Below, piece by piece: positions 9,301-18,830 of a stretch of 64,000 nt of DNA. Below the pieces are notes generated by a model. That model saw only the letters and a list, made by a program, of their open reading frames with translations, did not search any database and was not told the origin of the DNA. Numbering within the stretch: position 1 is the first letter of the stretch; each line of letters begins with the position of its first letter. The translations under genes were made by a program, and so were the position numbers. Origin of the DNA: PHBD01 sp964578535 (GTDB lineage: Bacteria > Desulfobacterota > Syntrophia > Syntrophales > PHBD01); the NCBI GenBank assembly GCA_964578535.1, contig CAZODI010000002.1, positions 1 to 64,000 on the forward strand. Reading direction: 5' to 3'.

Positions 9301-12255
9301 TCATGGTGAACTTGTCAATTATGCCGGCGGCAAGGTTACGGGGGGGACATCCGGTTCAGCCGTCCAGGTGGACAAGGACGCGTATGCCTATATTGAGAAT
9401 CAGGAAAAGGGAGAGATCGAGGGAGAGACGGCGATCGACATCAAGGATGGGGGATCGGGCGATGTCGTGAATGTCGGTACGATCGAGGGGACCGGGACGG
9501 AGGGAACCGGGATTCATGTGGGCAAGACTACGGATGCGAACGGCAATCTGGTGCTGTCTGCGACCGTTAGGAATGGGAACACGGGTACGATCAGTGGCAG
9601 CAAGGACGGCATGCTGATAGACGGCTTGGGTGTAATTTACAACTATGGGGAGATGAAGGGAGGCACGGGTTCAGCCTTTCATGTGGCCAGCGGCGGTCAT
9701 GGCGAGCTTGTCAATTATGCTGGCGGCAAGCTTATGGGGGGGACATCCGGTGCAGCTGTCCAGGTGGACAAGGACGCGTATGCCTATGTTGAGAATCAGG
9801 AAAAGGGAGAGATCAAGGGAGAGACGGCGATCGACATCAAGGATGGGGGCTCGGGTGACGTCGTGAATGTCGGTACGATCGAGGGGACCGGGACGGAGGG
9901 AACGGGGATCCATGTAGGGAAGGTTACGGATGCAGACGGCGAACTGGTTCTTTCTGCGACTGTAAGGAATGGGACCACAGGGACGATCAGCGGCAGCAAG
10001 GACGGCATGCTGATAGACGGCTGGGGTGTAATTTACAACTATGGGGAGATGAAGGGTGGTACGGGTTCAGCCTTTCATGTGGCCAGCGGCGGTCATGGCG
10101 AGCTTGTCAATTATGCCGGCGGCAAGGTTACGGGGGGGCGTCCGGTTCAGCCGTCCAGGTGGACAAGGACGGGTATGCCTACATTCTGAACCAGGAGAAC
10201 GCAGAGATAAAAGGGAACGAGTCTGTTATCGATGTTAAGGGGGCGAGCGACATTGAAAACAGCGGCACGATTCAGCAGGAAAGCAAATCTGGTGCCGATA
10301 CTCAGAGTTCCTTATCGGAAAGCAGCATCGTTAAAACAGATGGGACCGTCAAGGCCGCCATCGGAGGCAACAATACGGGTACGGTAAACATTACAAATGA
10401 GAAACTTGGGACGATCAAGGGAGAAAGCGGTATCTTCCTGACCGGTACCGGTAACGACACGCTCGACAATCACGGTACGATCATAGGCACCGGCGGTACG
10501 GCAGTCAACATGGGCGCTGGTGCTGACACGGTCATCCTGCGTTCGGGGTCCCAGGTCGCGGGAAACGTGGACGGCGGAACCGGAACCGATTCCATCCTGT
10601 TCGAAGGCGTAGGGGAACTTAAGGGCGGGACGGCCCTCAATTTTGAAAACATCACGAAGACAGGCTCCGGGACGTGGACCGTCAACGGCGATCTCCACAG
10701 CGGAAAGACCATATCCGTCTATGGCGGCCAAACCAGTATCCTGAAGGTCAATGGCGATTATACGCAGGATGCCAATTCGACCTATACCGTGGAGTTCGTG
10801 GACGGGTATACGGGAAAGATCCACGCCACAACAGCGCACCTCAATGGCGGCCTGGTCGTGGCCCTCGGGTACATCCGGGAAGGCGTGCACACGATCCTGG
10901 AAACGGAGAAAGGTGTGACGGGCACGTTTGACGGGCTCGGTGAACCGGGAGTGGAGCATAAGCTCGGCCGCTATATTTCGTATGTGCTTCTCTATGACGA
11001 TAAAAATGCAGCCATTTCCTACTTCTGGCGGTCCAGGCACTTCGCGGAAGACGCCATGACCCGCAACGAGATGGCTGTCGCCTATTATCTGGACGGCATC
11101 TACAACAGCATTTCCGGGGATCTGGCCAACAACGTCTTCCGGGAGCTGATCAAGATGGAGGATCCCGCACTCTTCCGCTCCGCCCTCAACCAGATGGGAG
11201 GAGCGAGCCATACGGCCTTTGTTTCCGTCGACAGGGACCGCCAGAGCCGTTACTACCGGACCCTCCTCCGGCGCGAGACGGACCTTCCATTCAAGACGAC
11301 GGCGGACGAAAAGCTCCAAAGCTTCCTGGGACAGTCCACTGCCATGGATGTCGACCAGATATCCAGCGCTCTCGCTGCCGCCGCCGCTCCCCTGGCTCAC
11401 ATCGCCGGCGGGATGGGGCTTCCCTGGAGTGTCTGGGGCAAGAGCTACGCGACGAAAGGCGAACGCCGGGGAGACGACATCGCGTCACGGTACGATTACT
11501 GGATCGGGGGCACCCTCTTTGGGATGGATTATCGACCGCTGCCGGAGCTTCGGCTTGGGGTCTCCATCGGGTATTCGAAAACGGACATGACGATGAAGGA
11601 CCTTCAGGACAGCGGCCAGGAGGACAGTTTCCAAAGCTCACTGCATGCGTCTTATACCCAGGACCGCTGGTATGTCGATGTCGCCCTTACCCAGGCCCGC
11701 AACAACTACACCATGAGCCGCTCCATTGATTTCGGCGAACTCTCGCGTACGGCCGATAGTACTTACGACGGGTACGAGCTTTCGGGATATGCCGAGGCAG
11801 GCTATAGGCTGCGAGCGCGAGGCTTCCAGATCCTGCCGGTTGTGTCCTGTCATGCCTTTCGCCATCACCGGAACGGCTTCCGGGAAAGCGGTGCAGAGTC
11901 CCTGAATCTGATCTCGGAAGGCGAAGATACCGACTCGCTGCAGACCTCCCTGGGTGTGAAGATCAGCAAGACGTTCAATGCAAGCGAGCGGCTCACATTG
12001 ACACCGGAGTTTTCCGCCCGCTGGATCTATGAATTCGGCGATCCGGAGGCGCTCCTGAATGCCCGCTTCGCCGGTGCGCAGGCGGGTTCGTTCACAGTTT
12101 ACTCCGATAACGCCCGCCGGAGCAGCGCCGCCGCCACCCTGGGGGTCACTGGCGACATGGGAAAAAGCCTGGGCTTTTTCCTCCATTACGATGTCGAGTT
12201 GAGAGAACGCCAGGCCAGCCACGCCGCGAGCGGCGGCCTGAGATACAGTTGGTAG
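6365..12255 (+). CDS. Autotransporter adhesin with beta-helix repeats, frameshifted
   Basis: A type Va secreted surface protein of about 1963 aa when one missing base is restored. Residues 1-32 form a signal peptide (basic start, hydrophobic core, cut near AWS). Residues ~40-1450 are a long array of roughly 20-residue GGT-x-GI...NxGxI repeats typical of a right-handed beta-helix passenger. The last ~275 residues form the outer-membrane barrel, ending in the aromatic YSW tail. The frame breaks near 10139: the first part runs 6365-10189 and the second 10159-12255. Three sister repeats have G7 followed by A, while here the A is missing after G7 (10132-10138). This is either a sequencing or assembly error or a true phase-off mutation. 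GAGG lies five bases before the start. The first kilobase is more AT-rich than the rest. Confidence 0.85.
8867..10210 (+). repeat. Tandem 396-bp (132-aa) repeats in the adhesin
   Basis: Units begin at 8867, 9263, 9659 and 10055, an exact 396-bp period. Three are complete and the fourth runs about 150 bp before diverging. Each starts GGTGSA and includes the phrases HVASGGHGEL, SAVQVDKDA, YAYIENQEKGEI and IEGTGTEGTGIH. Such repeats recombine easily and are hard to assemble, so the copy number in the genome may differ. The single-base loss that breaks the gene is in the fourth unit. Confidence 0.9.
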
Positions 12256-12319
12256 TTAGCGAGCAATTGTTCCTGCCGCAGTTCCTGCCGCAGTTTGTTC
12301 AGGTTGAGAAAGGAAGATC

Positions 12320-12895
12320 ATGAAGAGAAACATCGGTCCCTGCGACATGTTTTTTCCCGTTCCCGCGGCCTTGATCGTGAGTGGAGAGGAGGAGGAGGCA
12401 AACATCGCCACCGTAGCCTGGATCGGAATCCTCAGCTCCGAGCCTCCCACGATCGGGATATCCCTCAGAAAGGACCGCTATACCCTGCAGTTGATCCGCA
12501 AGGGGCACGAGTTCAGCGTCAACATCCCTTCGGAGGACCTGTCGATCCAGGTCGATTACTGCGGAATCATCTCCGGGCGCGATGCCAACAAGTTTGAGGC
12601 GACCGGCTTCAAAACGGATGCCTCGCTTTATATCAGGCCGCCCCTGATTCGGAACTGTCCATACAACCTGGAGTGCGTCGTGGTGGGCGAACAGGAGATC
12701 GGGGATTTTATCCTGGTCATGGGAAAGATTGTCGCCAACCATATCGACGAGAACCTGCTGTCCCCGGAAGGCAAAGTGGAGATGAGCGCCGTCAGGCCGC
12801 TGGTCTACTGCGCCGGCCCCAGGGAATACTGGAATCTGGGCTGCAAGCTGGACGATGCGTATTCGGTCGGGTTGATGATGGACGTGGTTGAGTGA
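12320..12895 (+). CDS. Flavin reductase-like (FMN split-barrel) protein
   Basis: 191 aa. It matches the flavoredoxin / flavin reductase-like split-barrel family, which binds FMN and takes part in flavin reduction or electron transfer in the cytoplasm. Visible landmarks are the N-terminal PAALIVSG strand, the ATVAWIGILSSEPPTIGIS stretch, HEFSVNIPSE, and the central region YCGIISGRDANKFEATGF typical of this fold. AGAAAGGAAG precedes the ATG by a suitable distance. It follows the adhesin by 64 bp and precedes the cupin by 28 bp. The partner enzyme is unknown. Confidence 0.88.
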   Translation: MKRNIGPCDMFFPVPAALIVSGEEEEANIATVAWIGILSSEPPTIGISLRKDRYTLQLIRKGHEFSVNIPSEDLSIQVDYCGIISGRDANKFEATGFKTDASLYIRPPLIRNCPYNLECVVVGEQEIGDFILVMGKIVANHIDENLLSPEGKVEMSAVRPLVYCAGPREYWNLGCKLDDAYSVGLMMDVVE

Positions 12896-12923
12896 CGGTG
12901 ATTTCAGCAAGAGTGAGGAATGT

Positions 12924-13262
12924 ATGGTGGAAACTTTTCCGGATCCTATACGAAGGCTTCCCGAGGCGGATATACCGATTGACGGAGTCAGGGCATATCT
13001 GTCCCAATCCGATACGCACCAGATCATTTTCATGGAGTTCGATAAGGATGTGAATCTGCCGGAGCATTCCCATGAGGCTCAGATCGGTATCGTTCTGGAG
13101 GGCCGGATCGATCTGGTGATCGGTGGCAAAAAGGCCACCTACTCAAAGGGCGACCGGTATTACATTCCCGAAGGAGTACTGCATTCCGGGAAGATCTATT
13201 CCGGGTATGCGGACATCACCTTCTTCGACCAGCCGGATCGATACTCGCGGAAATCAGCATAA
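12924..13262 (+). CDS. Small cupin-domain protein
   Basis: 112 aa from ATG 12924, preceded by GAGG. A TTG at 12888 is possible but would overlap the previous gene. A single cupin barrel is clear: the first metal motif is LPEHSHEAQIGIVLEG and the second region is YYIPEGVLHSG, giving histidines suited to bind a divalent metal. No enzymatic residues can be assigned. It sits between a flavin reductase-like gene and an Asp/Glu racemase-like gene, all on the plus strand. Confidence 0.85.
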   Translation: MVETFPDPIRRLPEADIPIDGVRAYLSQSDTHQIIFMEFDKDVNLPEHSHEAQIGIVLEGRIDLVIGGKKATYSKGDRYYIPEGVLHSGKIYSGYADITFFDQPDRYSRKSA

Positions 13263-13355
13263 TCAGTAAAACGGGCCACCGGGGAAAAATTAAAGTGACA
13301 CGGCAGGGGGATTCAGGGGGACCATAGAAAAACCATGTTAAAAGGGGGCAATACG

Positions 13356-14054
13356 GTGAAGACAATCGGTTTGATCGGGGGGATGAGCTGGGAATCAACC
13401 ATTCCATACTATCGGATCATCAACGAAACCGTCAGGGAGCGGCTGGGAGGACTTCACTCCGCCAAGGTCCTTCTCTACAGCGTTGATTTTCATGAAATCG
13501 AGCAGCTGCAGCGGGACGGGAAATGGGATGAAGCCGGCGAAATGCTGGCCGGAGCGGCATGCTCCCTGCAGAACGCAGGCGCCGAGATGATCGTCCTGTG
13601 CACGAACACCATGCACAAGGTGGCCGAACGGATTCAGGACGCCACGGACGTTCCCTTTCTCCACATCGCCGATCCCACGGCCGAGGAGGTCAAGCGCACC
13701 GGATTCTGCACCGTGGGCCTGCTGGGCACTCGATTCACGATGGAACAGGATTTCTACAAGGGGCGTCTTCTGGAGAGGCATGGCATCGAGGTCATCATTC
13801 CGCAAGAAGAGGACCGCGAGCTCGTGCACAGGGTCATCTTCGAAGAGCTCTGCCTGGGAGAAGTCCTGGAGAACTCGCGTTCGGAATTCCGGCGCATCAT
13901 CGGTGATCTTGCCGACCGGGGAGCCCAGGGAGTCATTCTCGGCTGCACCGAGATCCAGATGCTGGTCAGCCAGCAAGACTCGGATGTTCGCATCTTCGAC
14001 ACCACCGCCATCCATGCACGCGGGGCGGTGGAATGTGCGCTGGCGGGCTTTTGA
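13356..14054 (+). CDS. Aspartate/glutamate racemase family protein
   Basis: 232 aa. The family converts L- and D-amino acids, without a cofactor, by a two-cysteine mechanism. Both cysteines are visible: LCTNTMHK (about residue 80) and LGCTEI (about 192). The glycine-rich N-terminus GLIGGMSWEST is characteristic. I chose GTG 13356 because AAAGGGGG lies eight or nine bases before it; an ATG at 13335 overlaps that ribosome-binding site. The substrate (Asp, Glu or another) cannot be read from the sequence. Confidence 0.9.
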   Translation: MKTIGLIGGMSWESTIPYYRIINETVRERLGGLHSAKVLLYSVDFHEIEQLQRDGKWDEAGEMLAGAACSLQNAGAEMIVLCTNTMHKVAERIQDATDVPFLHIADPTAEEVKRTGFCTVGLLGTRFTMEQDFYKGRLLERHGIEVIIPQEEDRELVHRVIFEELCLGEVLENSRSEFRRIIGDLADRGAQGVILGCTEIQMLVSQQDSDVRIFDTTAIHARGAVECALAGF

Positions 14055-14264
14055 ACATGCCTGTCCGATGAAAATTTTACGCCCTTTGATACGGCAACCG
14101 TTGCGTCTCATGATCCGGATTCCGGACGATTCAGCCGCCGGCCGTGTTTTCAACCGTCCGGAGCGGTGCCTTCTCCGGCAACCCGCAGTTCTTCTTCCAT
14201 ATTTTGCCCCAAGGATGTATAGTCCGCATCGCATTTCATCCCTCCGATCCGGAGCGCCCATTCC

Positions 14265-15668
14265 ATGAAAGAGTTTTTTCGATTCGAGGAGCGCGGAACG
14301 AACCTGCGGACCGAACTTTCTGCGGGAGTCACCACGTTTCTGACGATGGCCTACATCCTCTTCGTGAATCCCGGCATTCTCTCCGCCGCCGGGGTTCCCT
14401 TCGCCGGCGCGGCGACCGCCACGGCCCTCGGCGCGGCCTTTATGTGCATCTGCATGGGTCTGGTGACGAACCGGCCGCTTGCCCTTGCCTCGGGGATGGG
14501 GCTGAACGCCGTCATCGCCTTCGGCGTCATCGGCTTACAGCAGGCCCATGTCCCGTGGCAGGTCGGGATGTCGGTAATTTTTCTGGAAGGCCTCCTCATC
14601 CTGATCCTGGTCCTTTCGGGCCTCCGGGAAGCGGTGATGAACGCCATCCCGATGGATCTGAAGCGCGCCATCGGGGTGGGCATCGGCCTCTTCATCACCA
14701 TCATCGGGCTGAACGGGGGCGGGATCATCCGCCCGGCGCCGTTCACACTCGTTGCCCTGGGCGATCTTTCCCAGAAGTATGTGTGGGTTTCCTTCATCGG
14801 CCTCTTTGCCGTCCTGATTTTCAAAACGATCGGGATCCGGAGCTATATCCTGTTCGGAATCCTGGCGGCGACGCTGGCTGCGCTCTTCCTGGGCGTGGCA
14901 AAACCTCCTTCCGGAATCGTCGGGCCGCTCGATTTCCAGACGTTCTTCGGGCCTTTTCAGCAAATCGACGGCTCGTATGCCGTGCTCCGGGTGTTCACCC
15001 CCGCCCTCCTGGTCGTGGTATTCGCCGTTTTGCTGACGGATTTTTTCGACACCATGGGAACGGTTGTTGCGGTGGGAGAGCAGGCGGGATTCGTGGACCG
15101 GGAAGGACGGATTCCCGGGATCCGGGGCATCCTGACCGTGGATTCCGTTGCGGCTCTCACGGGTGGACTTTTTGGGGCCAGCTCCATCACGACGTACGTC
15201 GAGTCGGCATCCGGTGTAGCCGAGGGAGGGCGGACCGGCCTGACGGCGGTCGTGGTCGGCGTCCTGTTCGCGTTCGCAGCCTTCTTCTCGCCGATCATTC
15301 AGATGGTCGGCGGCGGCTTTGCGATTCCCAGCGCCCAGCAGTACGGCCTGCTGGTCGGCGCCGGCGCCACGGTTCCGGCGGGCGACTATCACCTTTATCC
15401 GATCACCGCGGGTGCCCTGATCGTCGTCGGATTCCTCATGATGGGGATTGTCCGGGAGATTCAATGGGGCAGTTTTGAAGACGCCTTTCCAGCCTTTCTC
15501 ATCATGGTCGGAATCCCGCTGACCTACAACATCAGCTACGGAATCGGCTTCGGGTTCATCAGCTACACCCTCCTCAAGATCGTACGCGGACGGTATCGCG
15601 ATGTCCCGCCCCTTCTTTATGTCATCAGCGCGGCCTTTGTGATCGCCTTTGCATTGCCGTTCCTTTGA
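14265..15668 (+). CDS. NCS2-family purine permease (AzgA/PbuG type)
   Basis: 467 aa integral inner-membrane protein with about a dozen hydrophobic segments. It has the family's N-terminal pattern FFRFEERGTNLRTELSAG, TTFLTMAYILFVNPGIL, and later DFFDTMGTVVAVGEQAG, which together mark the AzgA-like adenine/guanine/hypoxanthine branch of NCS2 transporters. It probably imports a purine base with protons. The 210 bp upstream contain no other gene I can support. It is followed 36 bp later by a substrate-binding protein that belongs to a different transporter type. Confidence 0.92.
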   Translation: MKEFFRFEERGTNLRTELSAGVTTFLTMAYILFVNPGILSAAGVPFAGAATATALGAAFMCICMGLVTNRPLALASGMGLNAVIAFGVIGLQQAHVPWQVGMSVIFLEGLLILILVLSGLREAVMNAIPMDLKRAIGVGIGLFITIIGLNGGGIIRPAPFTLVALGDLSQKYVWVSFIGLFAVLIFKTIGIRSYILFGILAATLAALFLGVAKPPSGIVGPLDFQTFFGPFQQIDGSYAVLRVFTPALLVVVFAVLLTDFFDTMGTVVAVGEQAGFVDREGRIPGIRGILTVDSVAALTGGLFGASSITTYVESASGVAEGGRTGLTAVVVGVLFAFAAFFSPIIQMVGGGFAIPSAQQYGLLVGAGATVPAGDYHLYPITAGALIVVGFLMMGIVREIQWGSFEDAFPAFLIMVGIPLTYNISYGIGFGFISYTLLKIVRGRYRDVPPLLYVISAAFVIAFALPFL

Positions 15669-15704
15669 ACGGCCTGAACCATCATTTCTTCAAGGAGGTA
15701 TGGC

Positions 15705-17228
15705 ATGAAACTGCTCAGAATGGTTGTCCTTTTCGTGTCCTGTTTGCTGATCGTCATACCGACCGGCGCCGGTGCCGCGGCAACGGGAAAGATCGTCGTC
15801 GCCCAGGGTGTGGATGTGTCAAGCCTCGATCCCCAGAAGGCGGGCACGTCCGTCGATCTGAACTACTGCTCCGCCGTATTCGACGGCCTCCTGCGGAGGA
15901 CGGGGAAGGACGGGATGAAACCCAACCTGGCGGAGAGTTATCGGAACATCGATCCGACGACCTGGGAATTCAAGATCCGCAAGGGCGTCTTCTTCCACAA
16001 CGGAGATCCGCTGACGGCCGCCGACGTTGCCTTCAGCTTCAGCCGGACGAAGAAGGAGCACAACCCCTTTAAAATGTTCTTTACGGGCCTGAAGGATGTG
16101 ATCGTCGTGGATCCCTATACGGTTCGCATCGTTACGGCGAATCCCGATCCAATCCTGCCGAAACGGATGGCCTGTGTCGCGTATGTCGTCCCCGAAAAAT
16201 ACATTCGCGAAAAGGGGGAGGAGTATTTTGCACACCATCCCGTCGGAACGGGCCGCTACAAATTCGTGAGGCGCGTGATCGGACAATTCGTCGAACTGGA
16301 GGCGAATGACCGATACTGGGGACTGAAACCGGCAACGGTCAAAACGCTCGTGTTCAAAGTCGTTCCCGATCCGGCCAAGCGCGCGGAGGATCTGAAAAAA
16401 GGACGGGTGCAGGTCGCAGTCGGCATTCCGCCCCGCGCTGTTCCCGATCTGCAGAAGAATTCCGAACTGAATGTGATCTCCGGTCCGAGCGGCAGGGTGG
16501 TGTTTATCGGTTTCAACCTGCTGAAGCCGGACGGCAGCCCGATTTCAGACAAACGGGTCCGCCAGGCCATCAGCCATGCCATCGACCGGGAGTCACTCAT
16601 AAAAAGAACACTCCATGGCAGCGGCGTACCCCTGGCCACGCCCCTGGTTCCCTCCGTCTCCGGGTATGATCCCTCGATCCCGCAGATCCCCTACGATCCT
16701 GCAAAGGCCCGGAAACTCCTGGCGGAGGCGGGTTATCCGAACGGATTTGAAATCACGCTGGCCGCACCCTCCGGACGCTACATCCACGACCAGCAGGTTG
16801 CCGAGGCGGTTGTCGGGATGCTGGACAGGGTCGGCATCAGCGTAGACGTCAAGCTGTATGAATGGACCGCCTATCAGCAGGCGATGGTGAGCCGCAAGCT
16901 GGAACCCATGTATCTGCTGGGATGGGGCAACCCGCTTTATGATGCCGACGGCGTACTGATTCCGCTCCTGTCAACCGGTACCCGCGTTTCCCATTATTCC
17001 AACCCGGAGCTGGACAGGCTGCTGCAGGCGGCGCGCTTCGAGATGGATCCGCAAAAAAGGCAGGCCCTGTACCGCGAGAGCCTTCTTATGATTCAAGACG
17101 ACGTCCCGGGGATCTATCTCTACGAGGAGGTCGCGCGTTACGGTCTCAGCCGGAACATAGGCAATTTCCCCGCACCGGATGGAAGCGAGCGGAAGGACCT
17201 CGACATGCTGGAGCTGAAGGGCAGGTAA
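15705..17228 (+). CDS. ABC transporter substrate-binding protein, family 5
   Basis: 507 aa. A cleavable signal peptide is evident (MKLLRMVVLFVSCLLIV, cut after AGA/AAA). The mature protein has the peptide/nickel-binding family signatures: SSLDPQKAGTSVDLNYCSAVFDGL, LAESYRNIDPTTWEFKIRKG, FFHNGDPLTAADVAFSF. These proteins bind oligopeptides, nickel chelates or similar ligands in the periplasm and pass them to an inner-membrane ABC permease. No permease or ATPase genes follow, so it is an orphan here. AAGGAGG lies six or seven bases before the ATG. Confidence 0.92.
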   Translation: MKLLRMVVLFVSCLLIVIPTGAGAAATGKIVVAQGVDVSSLDPQKAGTSVDLNYCSAVFDGLLRRTGKDGMKPNLAESYRNIDPTTWEFKIRKGVFFHNGDPLTAADVAFSFSRTKKEHNPFKMFFTGLKDVIVVDPYTVRIVTANPDPILPKRMACVAYVVPEKYIREKGEEYFAHHPVGTGRYKFVRRVIGQFVELEANDRYWGLKPATVKTLVFKVVPDPAKRAEDLKKGRVQVAVGIPPRAVPDLQKNSELNVISGPSGRVVFIGFNLLKPDGSPISDKRVRQAISHAIDRESLIKRTLHGSGVPLATPLVPSVSGYDPSIPQIPYDPAKARKLLAEAGYPNGFEITLAAPSGRYIHDQQVAEAVVGMLDRVGISVDVKLYEWTAYQQAMVSRKLEPMYLLGWGNPLYDADGVLIPLLSTGTRVSHYSNPELDRLLQAARFEMDPQKRQALYRESLLMIQDDVPGIYLYEEVARYGLSRNIGNFPAPDGSERKDLDMLELKGR

Positions 17229-17388
17229 GGATCGGGGCTTGTTCCCGGGTCTGTTGGTGTTCGTTCCTCTTCGCCCCGTCACCCGATGGCGGCCTATCCT
17301 CTCCGTCCTGGGGGCGCTCCCGGCCTTTTTCATGGTTCCGGCCCCGAGCGCCCTCATCGGAAGCGCCAGTTCCTCCGTTGAGGGCCGG
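17229..17388. other. Convergent intergenic spacer
   Basis: 160 bp between the substrate-binding protein gene and the MerB-like gene, which end toward each other. I see no clear bidirectional terminator or gene in it. Confidence 0.4.
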
Positions 17389-18174
17389 TCAGCGTTCCGC
17401 CTTTCCGTCCGGAAACAGGGAATCCTGCGGGAATCCGAAAATCACGGTCTGGATTAGCCTCGTTGCCGCCGCCGTCTGCGCCGCCGTGAAGTAGGCGCCG
17501 CGGATTCTGTGAACCCTGCTGCGATATTCTCTTGCATGTTCTTCTGACCAGAAGAAGACGCTCTCCCGTCAGAACGAGTCGATGATGCTTTCCTCCTCCA
17601 GGTTGATCAGATCCACGGCAGGCGAAAACGCGATGGGATCGCAGCCTGCTTCGTCCACCCGCCAGCGGAGATCGCTGTCGATCGAGATCTCCATGGGCCG
17701 GCGGCAGTGGGCGCATTCCGTTTGAATCGTGACCGACAGAGCCGTCCTGCGTAATTGCCCTTGCACGAAGGGCGTCGCGAATGCGTCCATCGCTCAGGCG
17801 GCGTAAATTGTCTCTCCGGTGTCGAAGGTCACGCGGTGCGGTGTCTTTTCGACAGTAACCGGGTAGGCCCAGACGACCTCGCCCGCCTGGTTGCGGAAGA
17901 GGAAGGTCATGTGCTTTTCCAGGTCGTCCAGGATCGCATTCACCGTCCCGAGGGGCAGAGACAGGGAATCTGCAATGTGACGGGGGGGCATGGGTCCTTC
18001 GAGGCGGGGGAGTTCCCGGACGACGAAATGGTGAACCATATTGTGCTCCCGGGTCATGAAACCGCGATGGGCCTCGAATTTTCTCGCCGCCTCGGGGAGC
18101 TTCTTTTTCCACAGAAAGGGGGGGACATCGATGACGAACCTCCACAATCCCATCATGAGCCTGTTTTTCCCCAT
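17389..18174 (-). CDS. MerB-like organomercurial lyase homologue with two in-frame UGA (selenocysteine) codons
   Basis: Read through two UGA codons this is one 261-codon frame. Codon 127 (17794-17796) is UGA in the context ETIYAA-U-AMDAF, matching the MerB catalytic site where Cys96 is followed three residues later by Asp99 (here D130). Codon 202 (17569-17571) is UGA in SIIDSF-U-RESVFFWSEEHA, matching the second catalytic cysteine (Cys159) region FC-x2-V-x-FF-x-S-x-E. Homology continues smoothly on both sides of each UGA. Residues ~45-110 fit MerB's N-terminal winged helix, and ECAHC fits a further MerB cysteine region. Each UGA is followed at 20-31 bases by a hairpin with GU in its loop, as bacterial SECIS elements have. 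TGGAGG precedes the ATG. Plain translation tools would report two short ORFs (17794-18174 and 17569-17790) and lose the tail. MerB cleaves carbon-mercury bonds; substrate here is inferred. Confidence 0.8.
17539..17556 (-). promoter_or_regulatory. SECIS-like hairpin after second UGA
   Basis: On the minus strand UUCUUCU-GGUC-AGAAGAA gives a perfect 7-bp stem with loop GGUC, 20 bases after the UGA at 17569-17571. The GGUC loop is the same tetranucleotide found at the top of the E. coli fdhF SECIS. Stem, loop and distance all match what SelB recognises. Confidence 0.65.
17757..17773 (-). promoter_or_regulatory. SECIS-like hairpin after first UGA
   Basis: On the coding (minus) strand GCCCUU-CGUGC-AAGGGC forms a perfect 6-bp stem with a five-base loop containing GU. 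The loop starts 27 bases after the UGA at 17794-17796. Bacterial SECIS elements sit directly downstream of UGA inside the coding region, with a G (usually GU) in the apical loop roughly 16-37 bases away, so both position and loop fit. Confidence 0.65.
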
Positions 18175-18239
18175 ATATTTAACCTCCAGGTTCTATTGTC
18201 GATCCGTTCCCCGGTGATGAGGAACGGCATGCCTGTTCA

Positions 18240-18800
18240 TCATCCCCTCGACCATTCCCTGATCCGGTCGATCTCGTCGCCCGTGATTCCCAGTCCCTCG
18301 AGAAATTCCTGATGGGACAGGGGGGCTAACTTCTCGAAGGCCTTGTGCCACCTCACCAGCCCCTCGTCGTCGAGGCCCGCGGCTCTGAGCATGGCGGCCC
18401 AGCTTTCCCCGTCCAGAACGGGATAGCGATCCCGGAGCGTATCGTCGTTGAGCATGCGGATAATGACGTGCTGCTGCTCCCGGAGCTGGCCGATCTCCCT
18501 GCCCAGTTCCAGCAGCCTTTTCTCGAGGACGTCGCGCAGGCTGTCCCGGGGAGACAGCAGGATCCGGGCGATCGCGGAGAGGGACAGCCCCAGCTGGCGA
18601 TACACGCAGATCGTTTCCAGCCGCCGGGCGTCCTCCTCCGTGTATCGCCGGTAGTTGGCCCGGCTCCTGCCTGCGGGATTCAGCAATCCGATGGAGTCGT
18701 AATACAGGAGCGTGCTTCGGGACAGCCCGAAGCGCCCGGCCAGCTCTCCGATGGTCATGGCGGTTTTCTTCATATCCGGTTTGTCTGCATTGCGGGGCAT
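18240..18800 (-). CDS. MerR-family transcriptional regulator
   Basis: 186 aa. The N-terminal winged helix is typical of MerR proteins: MTIGELAGRFGLSRSTLLYYDSIGLL, with YRRYTEEDARRLETI next, followed by a dimerisation helix and a ~90-residue effector domain without the cysteine triad of mercury-sensing MerR. It is therefore not a classical mercury sensor; the C-terminal domain probably binds another ligand. AGAGGA precedes the ATG. It is 65 bp upstream of the MerB-like selenoprotein gene on the same strand, and a promoter with the long MerR-type spacer lies in front of it, so it probably controls its own two-gene operon. Confidence 0.9.
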   Translation of the reverse strand: MPRNADKPDMKKTAMTIGELAGRFGLSRSTLLYYDSIGLLNPAGRSRANYRRYTEEDARRLETICVYRQLGLSLSAIARILLSPRDSLRDVLEKRLLELGREIGQLREQQHVIIRMLNDDTLRDRYPVLDGESWAAMLRAAGLDDEGLVRWHKAFEKLAPLSHQEFLEGLGITGDEIDRIREWSRG

Positions 18801-18830
18801 TTTGCCATCCTCTGCGTGATGGTGATCGGG

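Noticed and set aside
12256..12319. Direct repeat of TTCCTGCCGCAG after the adhesin
   Set aside because: Two adjacent 12-bp copies are real but too short and isolated to indicate a mobile element or attachment site.
14055..14264. Possible small gene between the racemase and permease genes
   Set aside because: Open frames exist, but none has a ribosome-binding site or family features.
17354..18145. Uninterrupted 263-codon minus-strand ORF over the MerB-like gene
   Set aside because: It is in another frame, rich in Arg/Gly/Pro as shadow frames in GC-rich DNA are, and has no family features. The frame with two UGA codons matches MerB over its whole length.
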